DNA from: Coralloluteibacterium thermophilum
GTDB taxonomy: Bacteria; Pseudomonadota; Gammaproteobacteria; Xanthomonadales; Xanthomonadaceae
DNA length: 64,000 nt
Direction: 5' to 3'
NCBI RefSeq assembly: GCF_042654365.1
Contig: NZ_JBHSGG010000002.1
Location: forward strand, 124,001 to 188,000
Shown here: positions 33,807 through 42,329 of the stretch, in pieces
How the letters are laid out: each line of letters starts with the position of its first letter
How positions within the stretch are numbered: position 1 is the stretch's first letter
Program-made: the position numbers and the translations under genes
Notes under the pieces: model-generated
The model's input: the letters and a program-made list of their open reading frames with translations, nothing else
Told to the model about the DNA's origin: nothing
The model's database searches: none

Positions 33807-34844
33807 TCAGGCGGCGTCTCGCGCCGGGCCCCGGGTCGCGGCGAGGGCGTCCTGCAGCAGCGCCCAGGCATCCGTCTCCCGATGCGCGCGCTCGCTCAGC
33901 ACGCGCCGGTAGGCGCGTCCGCCGGGCTGGCCGTGGAACAGGCCGAGCAGCGGCTTCACCAGCGCGGCGACCGGATCACCGGCGGCGCGGCGTCCCGCGA
34001 AATAGGACTGCAGGTCGTCCAGCAGCGCCTCGCGCGGCCGCAGCGGCACGCCGTCGAGCGCGTGCTCGATGCGGTGCAGGACGTAGGGGTCGTGCCAGGC
34101 CGCGCGGCCGAGCATGACGCCATCTACATGGGCGAGCTCCGCACGGACCGCCTCCACGTCGGCGAGGCCGCCGTTGAGCACCACCACCAGGTCCGGGCGC
34201 TCGCGCTTCAGCCGACGCGCCCAGTCGTAGCGCAGCGGCGGGATCTCGCGGTTCTCCTTCGGACTCAGGCCCTTGAGCCATGCGTTGCGGGCGTGCACCA
34301 CGAACACGCCGCAGCCGGCGTCGGCCACGGTTTCGACGAAGCCGCGGAACAGCGCGTAGTCGTCCTGGTCGTCCACACCCAGCCGGCACTTCACCGTGAC
34401 CGGCACGCTCGTCGCGGCACGCATCGCGGCCACGCAGTCGGCCACGAGCGCGGGCTCCTTCATCAGGCAGGCGCCGAAGCGTCCGGCCTGCACGCGGTCG
34501 GATGGGCAGCCCACGTTGAGGTTGATCTCGTCGTAGCCCCACTCCTCGCCCACGCGCGCGGCGGCGGCGAGGGCGGCAGGCTCGCTTCCGCCCAGTTGCA
34601 GCGCCACGGGATGCTCGGCCGGGTCGTGACCGAGGAGCCGCGCGCGGTCGCCGTGCAGCACCGCATGCGCATGCAGCATCTCCGTGTAGAGCCGCGCCGA
34701 CGGCGCGAGCAGGCGATGGAAGCGGCGGCAGTGGCGATCGGTCACGTCGATCATCGGCGCCACGCACAGCCGCCAGCCACGCGGGTCGTGGGACGCGGCG
34801 CGACCGGGCTGCGCGGGAGCGGAAGGGGCGGAAGGCATGTCCAT
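33807..34844 (-). CDS. dusA: tRNA-dihydrouridine synthase A
   Basis: Reduces uridine to dihydrouridine in the D-loop of tRNA using FMN/NADPH. FMN-barrel motifs: APMIDVTDRHCRRFHRLL, NLNVGCPSDRV, the catalytic Cys in FGACLM, VKCRLGVDD, VHARNAWLKGLSPKENRE and LNGGLAD. I used the ATG at 34842-34844 (345 residues); ATGs at 34838 and 34853 are equally possible since none has a good ribosome-binding site. It diverges from a HAD-hydrolase gene. Confidence 0.94.
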   Translation of the reverse strand: MDMPSAPSAPAQPGRAASHDPRGWRLCVAPMIDVTDRHCRRFHRLLAPSARLYTEMLHAHAVLHGDRARLLGHDPAEHPVALQLGGSEPAALAAAARVGEEWGYDEINLNVGCPSDRVQAGRFGACLMKEPALVADCVAAMRAATSVPVTVKCRLGVDDQDDYALFRGFVETVADAGCGVFVVHARNAWLKGLSPKENREIPPLRYDWARRLKRERPDLVVVLNGGLADVEAVRAELAHVDGVMLGRAAWHDPYVLHRIEHALDGVPLRPREALLDDLQSYFAGRRAAGDPVAALVKPLLGLFHGQPGGRAYRRVLSERAHRETDAWALLQDALAATRGPARDAA

Positions 34845-34921
34845 CGGGCGCATTATCCGGGCGGCCGCGGATGCGTGCATCGGAGGCGGGCGATCGCGTT
34901 CAGCCGGGTACAGTCCCGCGC

Positions 34922-35560
34922 ATGACCGCACACCCGCGCCCGCCCCGGGCGGTTCTCTTCGACGTCTTCGGCACCCTGGCCCGCATCGGTGCGCCGCGGC
35001 ATCCCTACCGGGGCCTGCTGCGCGCGCTCGCGCGCACCGGGCGTGCGCCGCAGCGGGAGGACCGGCGCCTGCTCATGAGCCGCCCGCTCGACCTTGCCCA
35101 GGCAGCGGAGGCGCTCGGCGGCGGCTGTCCCGACACGGAGCTGGCCCGCCTGCAGGCGGAGCTCGACGGGGAGCTGGCATCCATCCGGCTGTTCCCGGAC
35201 GCCGCGCCGACGCTGCACCGCCTGCGCGCCGCGGGCCTGCGCATCGGCCTCTGCTCCAACCTCTCCCTGCCCTATGCCGCTCCCGTGCAGCGGCTGCTGC
35301 CGGTCGCAGTCGACGCCAGCCTGTGGAGCTTCGAGGTCGGCGCGCTGAAGCCGGAGCCGGCGATCTTCGACGCCGCCTGCCGCGCGCTGGCGGTCCCACC
35401 GGAGGACGTGCTGATGGTCGGCGACACCCTGGCCGCCGACTGGCACGGCCCACGCGCGGCCGGCATGCGCGCCCTGCACCTGGTGCGCCACGGCGTCGGC
35501 GTCACCCCCGACGGCATCGCCAGCCTCGCCGAACTGCCGGCGCGGCTGGGGGTGGAGTGA
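34922..35560 (+). CDS. HAD-superfamily hydrolase
   Basis: 212 residues. HAD motif I is VLFDVFGTL (Asp nucleophile and Asp+2 position occupied by F-D-V-F-G-T), motif II CSNLS, motif III lysine GALKPEPAIF, motif IV MVGDTLAADW. The loop I reads DVFGT, i.e. the +2 acid of DxD is F, as in the haloacid-dehalogenase-like subgroup rather than classical phosphatases. Substrate unknown. ATG at 34922. A remarkable G-heptad array starts 6 bp after the stop. Confidence 0.87.
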   Translation: MTAHPRPPRAVLFDVFGTLARIGAPRHPYRGLLRALARTGRAPQREDRRLLMSRPLDLAQAAEALGGGCPDTELARLQAELDGELASIRLFPDAAPTLHRLRAAGLRIGLCSNLSLPYAAPVQRLLPVAVDASLWSFEVGALKPEPAIFDAACRALAVPPEDVLMVGDTLAADWHGPRAAGMRALHLVRHGVGVTPDGIASLAELPARLGVE

Positions 35561-35566
35561 GGGATT

Positions 35567-35766
35567 GGGGCTCAGGGCTCAGGGCTCAGGGCTCAGGGCT
35601 TGGGGCTTGGGGCTTGGGGCTTGGGGCTTGGGGCTTGGGGCGCGGGGCGCGGGGCGCGGGAAGCGGGAAGCGGGAAGCGGGAAGCGGAAATGAGCGTCGC
35701 GGCGAGCGCGCTACGCCACATCAGCCCTGTGCCCTACGCCCCAAACCCTATGCCCTGCGCCCCGCC
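35567..35766. repeat. Paired G-heptad/C-heptad element 2 (longest array)
   Basis: Left arm 35567-35687 is 17 uninterrupted 7-nt units in one phase: four ending CTC, six of the GGGCTT type, three GGGGCGC and four GGGAAGC. The right arm (35723-35766) has complementary C-rich heptads (CCCTGTG, CCCTACG, CCCCAAA, CCCTATG, CCCTGCG). It separates two convergent genes. With 18 G-runs of 3-4 it is a very strong G-quadruplex candidate on the plus strand. Confidence 0.9.
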
Positions 35767-35772
35767 CAGCCA

Positions 35773-36171
35773 TCAACGCCACCCGCGGCGGTCGTGCCCG
35801 CGTCCGTGGCCATGGCCGCGACCGCGGTGGTCGTTGCGGTGATGGTGATGGTGGTGCTTCGCGTGGGAGCGCCTGTAGTCGCCGTGCCAGTAGCGGGGCG
35901 GCGGCGGGGCGTAGTAGCGCGGCGGCGGCGCGCGGTAGACGACGACGGGCGGAGGCGGCGGCGCGTAGTGGTAGTAGCGGGGACCGTAGGGCCCGTGCGC
36001 GACGTAGAGCGGCGCGCGCGTGTGGCGGTAGTAGGGACGCCCGGCGCTGAACAGCACGTCGCCCAGGTCGACGTAGATGCGCACCCTGTCGCGCGCTTCC
36101 GCGGGTGCCGGGACGAAGGCGGATCCGGCCGCGAACACGGCCGCGAGGGCGAGGGAAGCGAGCTTGCGCAT
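35773..36171 (-). CDS. Secreted His/Tyr/Pro-rich protein
   Basis: 132 residues: signal peptide (MRKLASLALAAVFAAGSAFVPAPAEA), a short conserved-looking region (RVRIYVDLGDVLFSAGRPYYR), then low complexity Tyr/Pro runs and a C-terminal tail rich in His, Arg and Gly, including six consecutive histidines. Such tails may bind metal. GGGAG lies 9 nt upstream of the ATG at 36169-36171. No function known. Confidence 0.78.
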   Translation of the reverse strand: MRKLASLALAAVFAAGSAFVPAPAEARDRVRIYVDLGDVLFSAGRPYYRHTRAPLYVAHGPYGPRYYHYAPPPPPVVVYRAPPPRYYAPPPPRYWHGDYRRSHAKHHHHHHRNDHRGRGHGHGRGHDRRGWR

Positions 36172-36270
36172 GGCGTGACTCCCGTGTGATTGGAAGGAGC
36201 CTCGCGTCGCGGCGGTGAACCGGTCTTTAACCCCGCCGCCCCCTGCGCCGGCCGTTCAGCCGGCGGCCGC

Positions 36271-36705
36271 TCAACGGGCCCGCTCGATGGTGAACCGGCC
36301 GAAGCCGACGCCGAGGTCCCAGCCCCGCCCGACGCCGGACAGGGCGAGCGAGACCTCGCCCTTGGTGACCACCATGGCCTTGGAGGAACGCACTGCGCCC
36401 GCGTGGGCCTCCGCGCTGGCGTAGTTGCCCAGGGTCTGGCCGATGTCGACCACGCCGCTGAACTCGCCGACGCCGTTGTCGATGCTCGAACGGCCGAAGG
36501 TCAGGCCCCCGCCCTTCGCGCTGATGCGCACCGCCATGCTCTGGCCGTTGTCGCAGCGGATGGTGCCGTTGCCCGAGGCAGTCTTGTAGAAGGCGGACCA
36601 GCCGCTGAGGGAGAACGTCATCCGGCACTTCACCTCGTTCGCGCGGGCGGAGGCGCTGGCGGCGAACAGCGCGGCGGCGAGGAGGACCAGGGTCGGCATG
36701 CGCAT
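36271..36705 (-). CDS. Uncharacterised secreted protein
   Basis: 144 residues with a signal peptide (about 1-22, ending ARA). The mature part is mostly beta-strand-like, with two cysteines (VKCRMTF, IRCDNGQ) able to form a disulphide, glycine-rich turns and a final GFGRFTIER strand. It probably folds as a small periplasmic beta-sandwich; I cannot name its family with confidence. The ATG at 36703-36705 has GAGAG upstream. Confidence 0.75.
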   Translation of the reverse strand: MRMPTLVLLAAALFAASASARANEVKCRMTFSLSGWSAFYKTASGNGTIRCDNGQSMAVRISAKGGGLTFGRSSIDNGVGEFSGVVDIGQTLGNYASAEAHAGAVRSSKAMVVTKGEVSLALSGVGRGWDLGVGFGRFTIERAR

Positions 36706-37049
36706 GGTGCGATCTCTCGGTGGCGGGACGGCGGAACTCTACCCGCAGCACCCGCACCGACGCCCGCCGCCGCTGCCTTCGCGAGGGCGCCGTTCAGCGC
36801 GCGTTCCTCGCCAGCGGCAGGCGCACGCGCGGCCATGCGACGCGGCAGCACCGCGCCCCGATGGGCACCCTGACCGGGCGCTCGTCCGCGGCGTAGGCAT
36901 GCCCGGCAGGCACGCGCGCATCTGCGCCGCAGGCGCTGAAGCGGGCCGTCGCGCGCCGGCGGCGTCATCGGGACGGACCGCGCCCGCACAGGGCTGCGCC
37001 GGCGCATCCCGCGCGTGGACAATGCCTGCCGCGGGACGCGCGCCTGCGC
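36706..37049. other. 344-bp gap, nothing supported
   Basis: Several short open frames cross this gap on both strands but none has a ribosome-binding site, a recognisable motif or normal composition. No hairpin followed by a T-tract and no repeat family of the window is present. Confidence 0.5.
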
Positions 37050-37313
37050 TCAGAAGTCGTCGTCGGCCTGGTCGAGCCGGCGCCCGAGCCCGCCGTCCTC
37101 GCCCTCGGCCTGTTGGGCATCGCGCACCTCGCGCGGTGCCCCGGTCTGCTCCGGGTCGGGAATGCCGCCTTCGATGATGTCCGCGCCCGGCGTGGTGGGC
37201 GGGATGGCGGGGCCGCCGCCGTCCACCTGCCTGTAGAGGCTGCCGTCGTGGCGTGCGCAGGCCGCGACGAGAAGCGTGAGGACGATGGCGAGCGAGGCGG
37301 TACGCAGCGGCAT
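37050..37313 (-). CDS. Small acidic lipoprotein
   Basis: 87 residues with a lipoprotein signal (MPLRTASLAIVLTLLVAAC, lipobox LVAAC) and a Gly/Pro-rich then strongly acidic C-terminus (GEDGGLGRRLDQADDDF). Function unknown. The ATG at 37311-37313 was chosen because it places the lipobox 20 residues from the start; the frame is open 16 codons further upstream. Confidence 0.7.
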   Translation of the reverse strand: MPLRTASLAIVLTLLVAACARHDGSLYRQVDGGGPAIPPTTPGADIIEGGIPDPEQTGAPREVRDAQQAEGEDGGLGRRLDQADDDF

Positions 37314-37384
37314 GGGGTCGTCGATCCGGATGGCCCGATGCCGGACGCTACCCGGGCGCACCGTCCGACGGCGTGAACGCCGGC

Positions 37385-38104
37385 TCAGGCGCGCGCGCGC
37401 AGCCGCGCCAGCGCCGCCGGAATGTCGGCCGGGGTCGCCGCCTGCTCCACCTGCGGCGCGTCCGCCGCGACGTCGGCCTCCAGCTCGTGGGCCCAGGTCG
37501 AGTGGTAGGGCATGTAGACCCCCCAGCCGCCGAGCGCGATCACCGGCGCGATGTCCGAGCGCAGCGAGTTGCCGACCATCGCGAACCGCGCGGCCTCGAT
37601 GCCGAACTCGTCGAGCAGCCGCCGGTAGCTGCGCACGTCCTTCTCGGACACGATCTCGATGCGGTGGAAGAGGTCCCCCAGCCCCGAGGCCGCCACCTTG
37701 GCCTCCTGGTGGAACAGGTCGCCCTTGGTGATCAGCACCACGCGGTGGTGCTCGGCCACGGCGGCGACGGCCTCCCGGATGCCGGGCAGCAGCTCGACCG
37801 GATGCGCGAGCACGTCCTTGCCGAGCACGACGATGCGGTGGATGTCGGCCGCGTCGATGCGCCCGGCGGTGACGCCGATGGCGGCTTCGATCATCGACAG
37901 CATCATGCCCTTCGCGCCGTAGCCGAAGATGCCGATGTTCTGCCGCTCGACGTCGTACAGGCGCGCGCGGAGCGCGGCGTCGCCGATGTCCACGTAGCGC
38001 GCGAGGATGCGCTCGAACTCCGCCTGCGCAGCGTCGTAGAAGTCCTGGCTGCGCCAGAGGGTGTCGTCGCCGTCGAAGCCGACCAGTTCTATGTCCACGC
38101 GCAT
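37385..38104 (-). CDS. HAD-family hydrolase
   Basis: 239 residues. HAD motif I GFDGDDTLW has the canonical Asp-x-Asp nucleophile pair; motif II LITKGD, motif III K in VSEKDVRSYRRLL, motif IV MVGNSLRSDI. A four-helix cap lies between motifs I and II. It resembles YjjG/phosphoglycolate-phosphatase-like proteins but the substrate is unknown. 49 bp downstream of the glutathionyl-hydroquinone reductase gene on the same strand. Confidence 0.88.
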   Translation of the reverse strand: MRVDIELVGFDGDDTLWRSQDFYDAAQAEFERILARYVDIGDAALRARLYDVERQNIGIFGYGAKGMMLSMIEAAIGVTAGRIDAADIHRIVVLGKDVLAHPVELLPGIREAVAAVAEHHRVVLITKGDLFHQEAKVAASGLGDLFHRIEIVSEKDVRSYRRLLDEFGIEAARFAMVGNSLRSDIAPVIALGGWGVYMPYHSTWAHELEADVAADAPQVEQAATPADIPAALARLRARA

Positions 38105-38153
38105 GCCCGCCGTCGAAAGGCGGCGATGGTACGCCCTGCGCCGGCCGGCGGCG

Positions 38154-39143
38154 CTACCCCGGCGCGCCGAGCCGCGCCCGGCCGTGCGGCGCGTCCAGGT
38201 CCTGCACCGGCCCCGCCGGCACCACGCGGCTGGGATTGATCCAGTCGTGGCTGCGGTAGTAGTGGTTCTTGATGTGCTCGAAGTCGCAGGTCTCGCGCAC
38301 GCCGGGGTGCTGGTAGAGGTCGCGCAGGTAGCCCGACAGGTTCGGGTAGTCCGCGATGCGGCGCAGGTTGCACTTGAAGTGCCCGTGGTAGACCGCGTCG
38401 AAGCGCAGCAGGGTCGTGAACAGCCGCCAGTCCGCCTCGGTGAGCCGGTCGCCGCACAGGTAGCGGCGCGCGGCCAGGTGGCTCTCCAGCCAGTCGAGGG
38501 TCTCGAACACGCCCGCCACGGCCGCGTCGTACTTGTCCTGGGCGGTGGCGAAGCCGGCCTTGTACACCCCGTTGTTGAGGGTGTCGTAGATGCGCGCGTT
38601 GTAGCCGTCGATCTCCTCGCGCAGGGCCTCGGGGTAGTAGTCGCCCTCGCGGGCGCCGACGCCGTCGAAGGCGCTGTTGAGCATGCGGATGATGTCGGCG
38701 GACTCGTTGCTGACGAGGGTGCGCCGCTGCGTGTCCCACAGGACCGGCACGGTCACCCGGGTCGTGGCGCCCGGCTCCGCCAGGGTGTAGAGCTCGTGCA
38801 GGCAGCGCACGCCGTTGACGGAGTCCGGGATGGTCCCGGGCGCCTCGGCGAAGGTCCAGCCCTCGTCGCCCATGAACCAGTGCACGACCGACAGGCCGAT
38901 CATCCCGTCCAGGCCCTTGAGCCGGCGGAAGATCAGCGTGCGGTGCGCCCAGGGGCAGGCGAGCGAGACGTAGAGGTGGTAGCGGCCCGGTTCGGCGGCG
39001 AAGCCGCCCTCGCCGTCCGGCCCGGGCGCCCCGTCGGGCGTGATCCAGTTGCGGAAGCGGCTCTCCTCGCGCTTGAAGGCACCGCCGGTGGCGCTGGTGT
39101 CGTAGCCCTGGGTCGTCCAGACCCCGTCGACGAGGCGGCCCAT
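38154..39143 (-). CDS. Glutathionyl-hydroquinone reductase (YqjG/ECM4 family)
   Basis: 329 residues, an Xi-class glutathione transferase. The catalytic cysteine is C63 in SLACPWAHRTLI, the same position as in E. coli YqjG. Other family stretches: VPVLWDTQRRTLVSNESADIIRML, YKAGFATAQ and LCGDRLTEADWRLFTTLLRFD. It removes glutathione from glutathionyl-hydroquinones with release of GSSG. Its ATG overlaps the stop of the small gene upstream by one base, indicating coupling. Confidence 0.95.
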   Translation of the reverse strand: MGRLVDGVWTTQGYDTSATGGAFKREESRFRNWITPDGAPGPDGEGGFAAEPGRYHLYVSLACPWAHRTLIFRRLKGLDGMIGLSVVHWFMGDEGWTFAEAPGTIPDSVNGVRCLHELYTLAEPGATTRVTVPVLWDTQRRTLVSNESADIIRMLNSAFDGVGAREGDYYPEALREEIDGYNARIYDTLNNGVYKAGFATAQDKYDAAVAGVFETLDWLESHLAARRYLCGDRLTEADWRLFTTLLRFDAVYHGHFKCNLRRIADYPNLSGYLRDLYQHPGVRETCDFEHIKNHYYRSHDWINPSRVVPAGPVQDLDAPHGRARLGAPG

Positions 39144-39343
39144 CAGTCGTCCGCCCGCAGTCGGTCGAGACGGGCACGCCCCTTGGCGGTCAGCACCGCG
39201 TGGCCCGGCGAACCGCCGTCCCGCTGCGCCAGCCCGGCATCGACGAGCGTGTCGACGACGCCCTTGGGAAGCTGTTCGCCGTGTTCGATGGCCTCGAGGT
39301 TGGCGAGCGTGGCGTTCGGTTCGTGGTGCCCTGCGGGATCCAT
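39143..39343 (-). CDS. Hypothetical 66-residue protein
   Basis: A small soluble protein (MDPAGHHEPNATLANLEAIEHGEQLPKG...) with a good GGAGG before the ATG at 39341-39343. The second half (VVDTLVDAGLAQRDGGSPGHAVLTAKGRARL) has the look of a winged-helix fragment (helix then beta-hairpin ending TAKGRARL), which is a pattern-based guess. It ends on the start codon of the glutathionyl-hydroquinone reductase gene. Confidence 0.72.
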   Translation of the reverse strand: MDPAGHHEPNATLANLEAIEHGEQLPKGVVDTLVDAGLAQRDGGSPGHAVLTAKGRARLDRLRADD

Positions 39344-39438
39344 GGTCGTCCTCCGGGAAAACGGCAGCGCGGCACAGTATCGGCGGGCGCCCGCATGGGG
39401 AAGGTCAAGGACGGTGCGCGTGGAAGAGGAGACGCGCC

Positions 39439-39747
39439 TCACTCTTCGCGGGTCGTGTCTTCGTGGTGCTCGTGGTCGTCGCCGTCGTCGGCCTCGCGCT
39501 CGGCGTCCTGGGCGTGGTCGGCGCTGCGCCAGACCTCGTACTCGGCCTGCGAGATCGTGCCGTCGCCGTCGGTGTCGATGGCGTCCCATTCGGCGGCCAG
39601 CCGCTCGTGGCCGCCGGCCTCCTCCCGGCTCACCCTGCCGTCGCCGTCGGCGTCGAGCTGGTCCCAGGACATGTGGTCGGTGGCGAGGACGGGCCCTGCG
39701 GCGAGCACGGCGGCGGCGACGGCCGCGCGGATCGATGCGGGTGTCAT
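39439..39747 (-). CDS. Secreted EF-hand calcium-binding protein
   Basis: 102 residues with a signal peptide (about 1-22) and two EF-hand loops: DADGDGRVSREE and DTDGDGTISQAE, both with intact ligand positions, followed by an acidic, His-containing tail. It would bind Ca2+ in the periplasm or outside. Very good AGGAGGAG ribosome-binding site before the ATG at 39745-39747. Role unknown. Confidence 0.88.
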   Translation of the reverse strand: MTPASIRAAVAAAVLAAGPVLATDHMSWDQLDADGDGRVSREEAGGHERLAAEWDAIDTDGDGTISQAEYEVWRSADHAQDAEREADDGDDHEHHEDTTREE

Positions 39748-39889
39748 GGCTGCTCCTCCTGTACGGATGCCGGGCCGGCACGGCCCGTGTCCCGCGACCC
39801 TTCCGCCGCCCGCGTACAGGGGAGGTGAGCGTTCGTCCGGCCCGCCCGGACGAGGACGGGCGGCCCGGGCCGCCCGCCCCGCCGCGACC

Positions 39890-40696
39890 TCAGCGCTTGC
39901 CCTTCCTGGCGGCGCCCTTCTTCGGCAGCGCCTTGCGCGGGACGGCCTTGCGGACGACGGCGGTCTTCCGGACCGCGGCCTGCTTGCCGATGGCGCGGCC
40001 TGCCGCCTTCTTCGGGGAGGCCTTCCTCGCGGCCGCCGTCTTCGGGGCGACCTTGCGCGCCGCGGCCTTCTTCGGCGCCACCGTCTTCGAGGCGGCCTTC
40101 CTTGCGGAGCCCTTCTTCGGTGCGACCTTCTTCGGCGCGGTCTTCTTCGCGACGACCTTCTTCGCGACAGCCTTCTTCGTCGCGGTCTTCTTCGCCGCGG
40201 TCCTGCCGACGGCGCCCTTCCTCGCGGGCGCCTTCTTCGCTGCCACCTTCTTCGCTGCCACCTTCTTCGGCGCGGCCTTCTTCCCCACGCTCTTCTTCGC
40301 CGCGGCCTTGCCGGCCGCCTTCTTCGCGGGGGCCTTCTTCGCGGCGCCCTTGCCGGTGGCCGACGTGCCGGCCGCCGCCTTCCGGGCCGGAGCCTTCTTG
40401 CCCGCCGTCTTCTTCGCGACCGCCTTCTTCGCCGGCGCCTTCGCGGCCCTGCGCGTCGAGCGCTTCGGCGCGGCGGTGCGGGCAGGCGCCGGATCCGCGG
40501 CCGTCGTCGCCTCCGCGCCGGTCACGGCGCCGAGGCCGCCAGCGACCGCCTCGCCCACGCGCTGGACGGTCTCCTGGACCGCGGCCACGACCGGCTCGGC
40601 CACCTCCAGCACCGCGCTGCCCACCCGCTGCGTCGTCTCAGCGACCGTCTCCACCGTGCTGGTCAGGGTGGAGGTCGCGCCGTTGCCATTGCTCAT
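39890..40696 (-). CDS. Histone-H1-like Ala/Lys-rich DNA-binding protein
   Basis: 268 residues. The first ~65 are an amphipathic, non-basic region (VETVAETTQRVGSAVLEVAEPVVAAVQETVQRVGEAV); the rest is a long array of KKA, AKK, ARK and APKK pentad-like repeats similar to AlgP/histone-H1-like tails of Pseudomonas and Xanthomonas. Such tails bind DNA non-specifically; AlgP influences alginate genes in P. aeruginosa. GAGGGG precedes the ATG at 40694-40696. Repeat number may differ between strains because of the simple DNA repeats encoding it. Confidence 0.85.
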   Translation of the reverse strand: MSNGNGATSTLTSTVETVAETTQRVGSAVLEVAEPVVAAVQETVQRVGEAVAGGLGAVTGAEATTAADPAPARTAAPKRSTRRAAKAPAKKAVAKKTAGKKAPARKAAAGTSATGKGAAKKAPAKKAAGKAAAKKSVGKKAAPKKVAAKKVAAKKAPARKGAVGRTAAKKTATKKAVAKKVVAKKTAPKKVAPKKGSARKAASKTVAPKKAAARKVAPKTAAARKASPKKAAGRAIGKQAAVRKTAVVRKAVPRKALPKKGAARKGKR

Positions 40697-40878
40697 CGGA
40701 ATTCCCCTCGGAAGTGGTGACCCGGACGCCCTCGCCCGGTGGCGCGAAATCTAGCCCGTTTCGCGCACCTTCGGTGCAGGCGCCGGCGTCGCCCGTTTCA
40801 CTTGCCAGAAAGCCAGCAGGGGGCAGACTGGGACGGCCGCCCGGGGCCCGGCGCGGCAGCCCCCAACAAGGAGCAACG

Positions 40879-42327
40879 ATGCGCCCGATTCCGCAGTTCG
40901 CGAGCATGCTGCTCGCGGCCATGGTGGGTGGCCTGGTCGTGGCCTGCATGCGCGACGAGGTGCCCCTCGCCGACCCCATCGCGGCACCCGCCCGCGCCGC
41001 CCTGCCCATCGGCGGCGGCCTGCCCGCCGCCGTCGACGGCCAGCCCCTGCCGTCGCTGGCCCCGATGCTGGAGCAGGTGACGCCCGCGGTGGTCAACATC
41101 TACACCACCCAGCGCATCCGCGTGCGCGCCACGCACCCGCTGGCCGACGATCCGTTCTTCCGCCGCTTCTTCGGCATGCCCAACATCCCGCAGGAACGGG
41201 TGGCGCAGTCGCTGGGTTCCGGCGTCATCGTCGATGCCGAGCGCGGCTACGTGCTCACCAACCACCACGTCATCGAGGGCGCGGAGTCGGTCTCGGTGAC
41301 GCTCGCCGACGGCCGCACGCTGGAGGCCGAGTTCATCGGCTCGGACCCGGACACCGACGTCGCGGTGATCCGCATCCCGGCGGAGGACCTCTCGGCGATC
41401 CCGCTGGTGGACTCCAACGCGCTGCGCGTGGGCGACTTCGTGGTCGCCGTGGGCAACCCGTTCGGGCTGGGGCAGACCGTGACCTCGGGCATCGTCTCGG
41501 CCCTCGGACGCAGCGGCCTGCGCGGGCTGGGCTACCAGAACTTCATCCAGACCGACGCCAGCATCAATCCCGGCAATTCCGGCGGCGCGCTCGTCAACCT
41601 GCGCGGGGAGCTGGTCGGCGTCAACACGGCCATCTTCAATCCCGGGGGCAGCCGCGAGGGCAACATCGGCATCGGCTTCGCCATCCCGTCCTCGCTGGCC
41701 AGCGAGGTCATGAACCAGTTGATCTCGACCGGCACGGTGCAGCGCGGCACGCTCGGCATCCAGACGCGGCGGATCACACCGGAGATCGCGCAGGCGCTCA
41801 ACCTGGGCAGCCGCCGCGGCGCACTGGTGACCGAGGTGCGCGACGGCACGCCCGCGGCGGAGTCCGGCCTGCGGGCTGGCGACGTCATCGTCTCGGCCAA
41901 CGGCCAGCGCGTGGACGAACCGGCGGCGCTGCACAACATCGAGGGCCTGCTGCCGGTCGGGCGCGAGGTCGTGCTGGAAGTGCTGCGCGACGGCCGCACG
42001 CTCTCGCTCTCGCCCATCCTGCAGCCGCGGCTCACCCTGCTGGAAGGCGCGCGCCTCGACCCGCGCCTCGCCGGCGCGACCTTCGTGGAGCTGGACGAAC
42101 GCTATCGCCAGCAGGGCCTGTCCGGGGTGCGCGTGAGCGCGATCGAGCCGAACAGCCGCGCGGCGCGCAACGGCCTGCGCGAGGACGACCTGGTCGTGCA
42201 GCTCAACCGCCGCAACGTGGCGGACCTGGAAGGCCTGCGGCGCGCGCTCGACGACGCGCCGCCGCAGATGATCCTGGGCCTCGTCCGCGGCCGCGGCGCC
42301 ATCCGCGGCGAGCTGGCGATGCGGTAG
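40879..42327 (+). CDS. HtrA/Deg-family serine protease, possibly a lipoprotein
   Basis: 482 residues. Trypsin-like domain with catalytic triad H130 (LTNHHVIEG), D160 (DTDVAVIR) and S234 (PGNSGGALV), followed by two PDZ domains (about 290-375 and 400-480; LRAGDVIVSANGQRV, LREDDLVVQLNRRNV). The N-terminus is unusual for DegP/DegQ: a hydrophobic segment ends in VVAC at C23, a lipobox-like sequence. It degrades or refolds damaged envelope proteins. AAGGAG sits 5-10 nt before the ATG at 40879. It diverges from the histone-like gene. Confidence 0.93.
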   Translation: MRPIPQFASMLLAAMVGGLVVACMRDEVPLADPIAAPARAALPIGGGLPAAVDGQPLPSLAPMLEQVTPAVVNIYTTQRIRVRATHPLADDPFFRRFFGMPNIPQERVAQSLGSGVIVDAERGYVLTNHHVIEGAESVSVTLADGRTLEAEFIGSDPDTDVAVIRIPAEDLSAIPLVDSNALRVGDFVVAVGNPFGLGQTVTSGIVSALGRSGLRGLGYQNFIQTDASINPGNSGGALVNLRGELVGVNTAIFNPGGSREGNIGIGFAIPSSLASEVMNQLISTGTVQRGTLGIQTRRITPEIAQALNLGSRRGALVTEVRDGTPAAESGLRAGDVIVSANGQRVDEPAALHNIEGLLPVGREVVLEVLRDGRTLSLSPILQPRLTLLEGARLDPRLAGATFVELDERYRQQGLSGVRVSAIEPNSRAARNGLREDDLVVQLNRRNVADLEGLRRALDDAPPQMILGLVRGRGAIRGELAMR

Positions 42328-42329
42328 AA

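Noticed and set aside
36739..36921. Small Arg/Cys-rich frame in the 36.7-37.0 kb gap
   Set aside because: No ribosome-binding site, no signal or motif, composition of a shadow frame.
39200..40720. 506-codon Leu/Arg/Gly-rich plus-strand frame
   Set aside because: Antisense of the Lys/Ala repeat gene and EF-hand gene; repetitive only because the opposite strand is.
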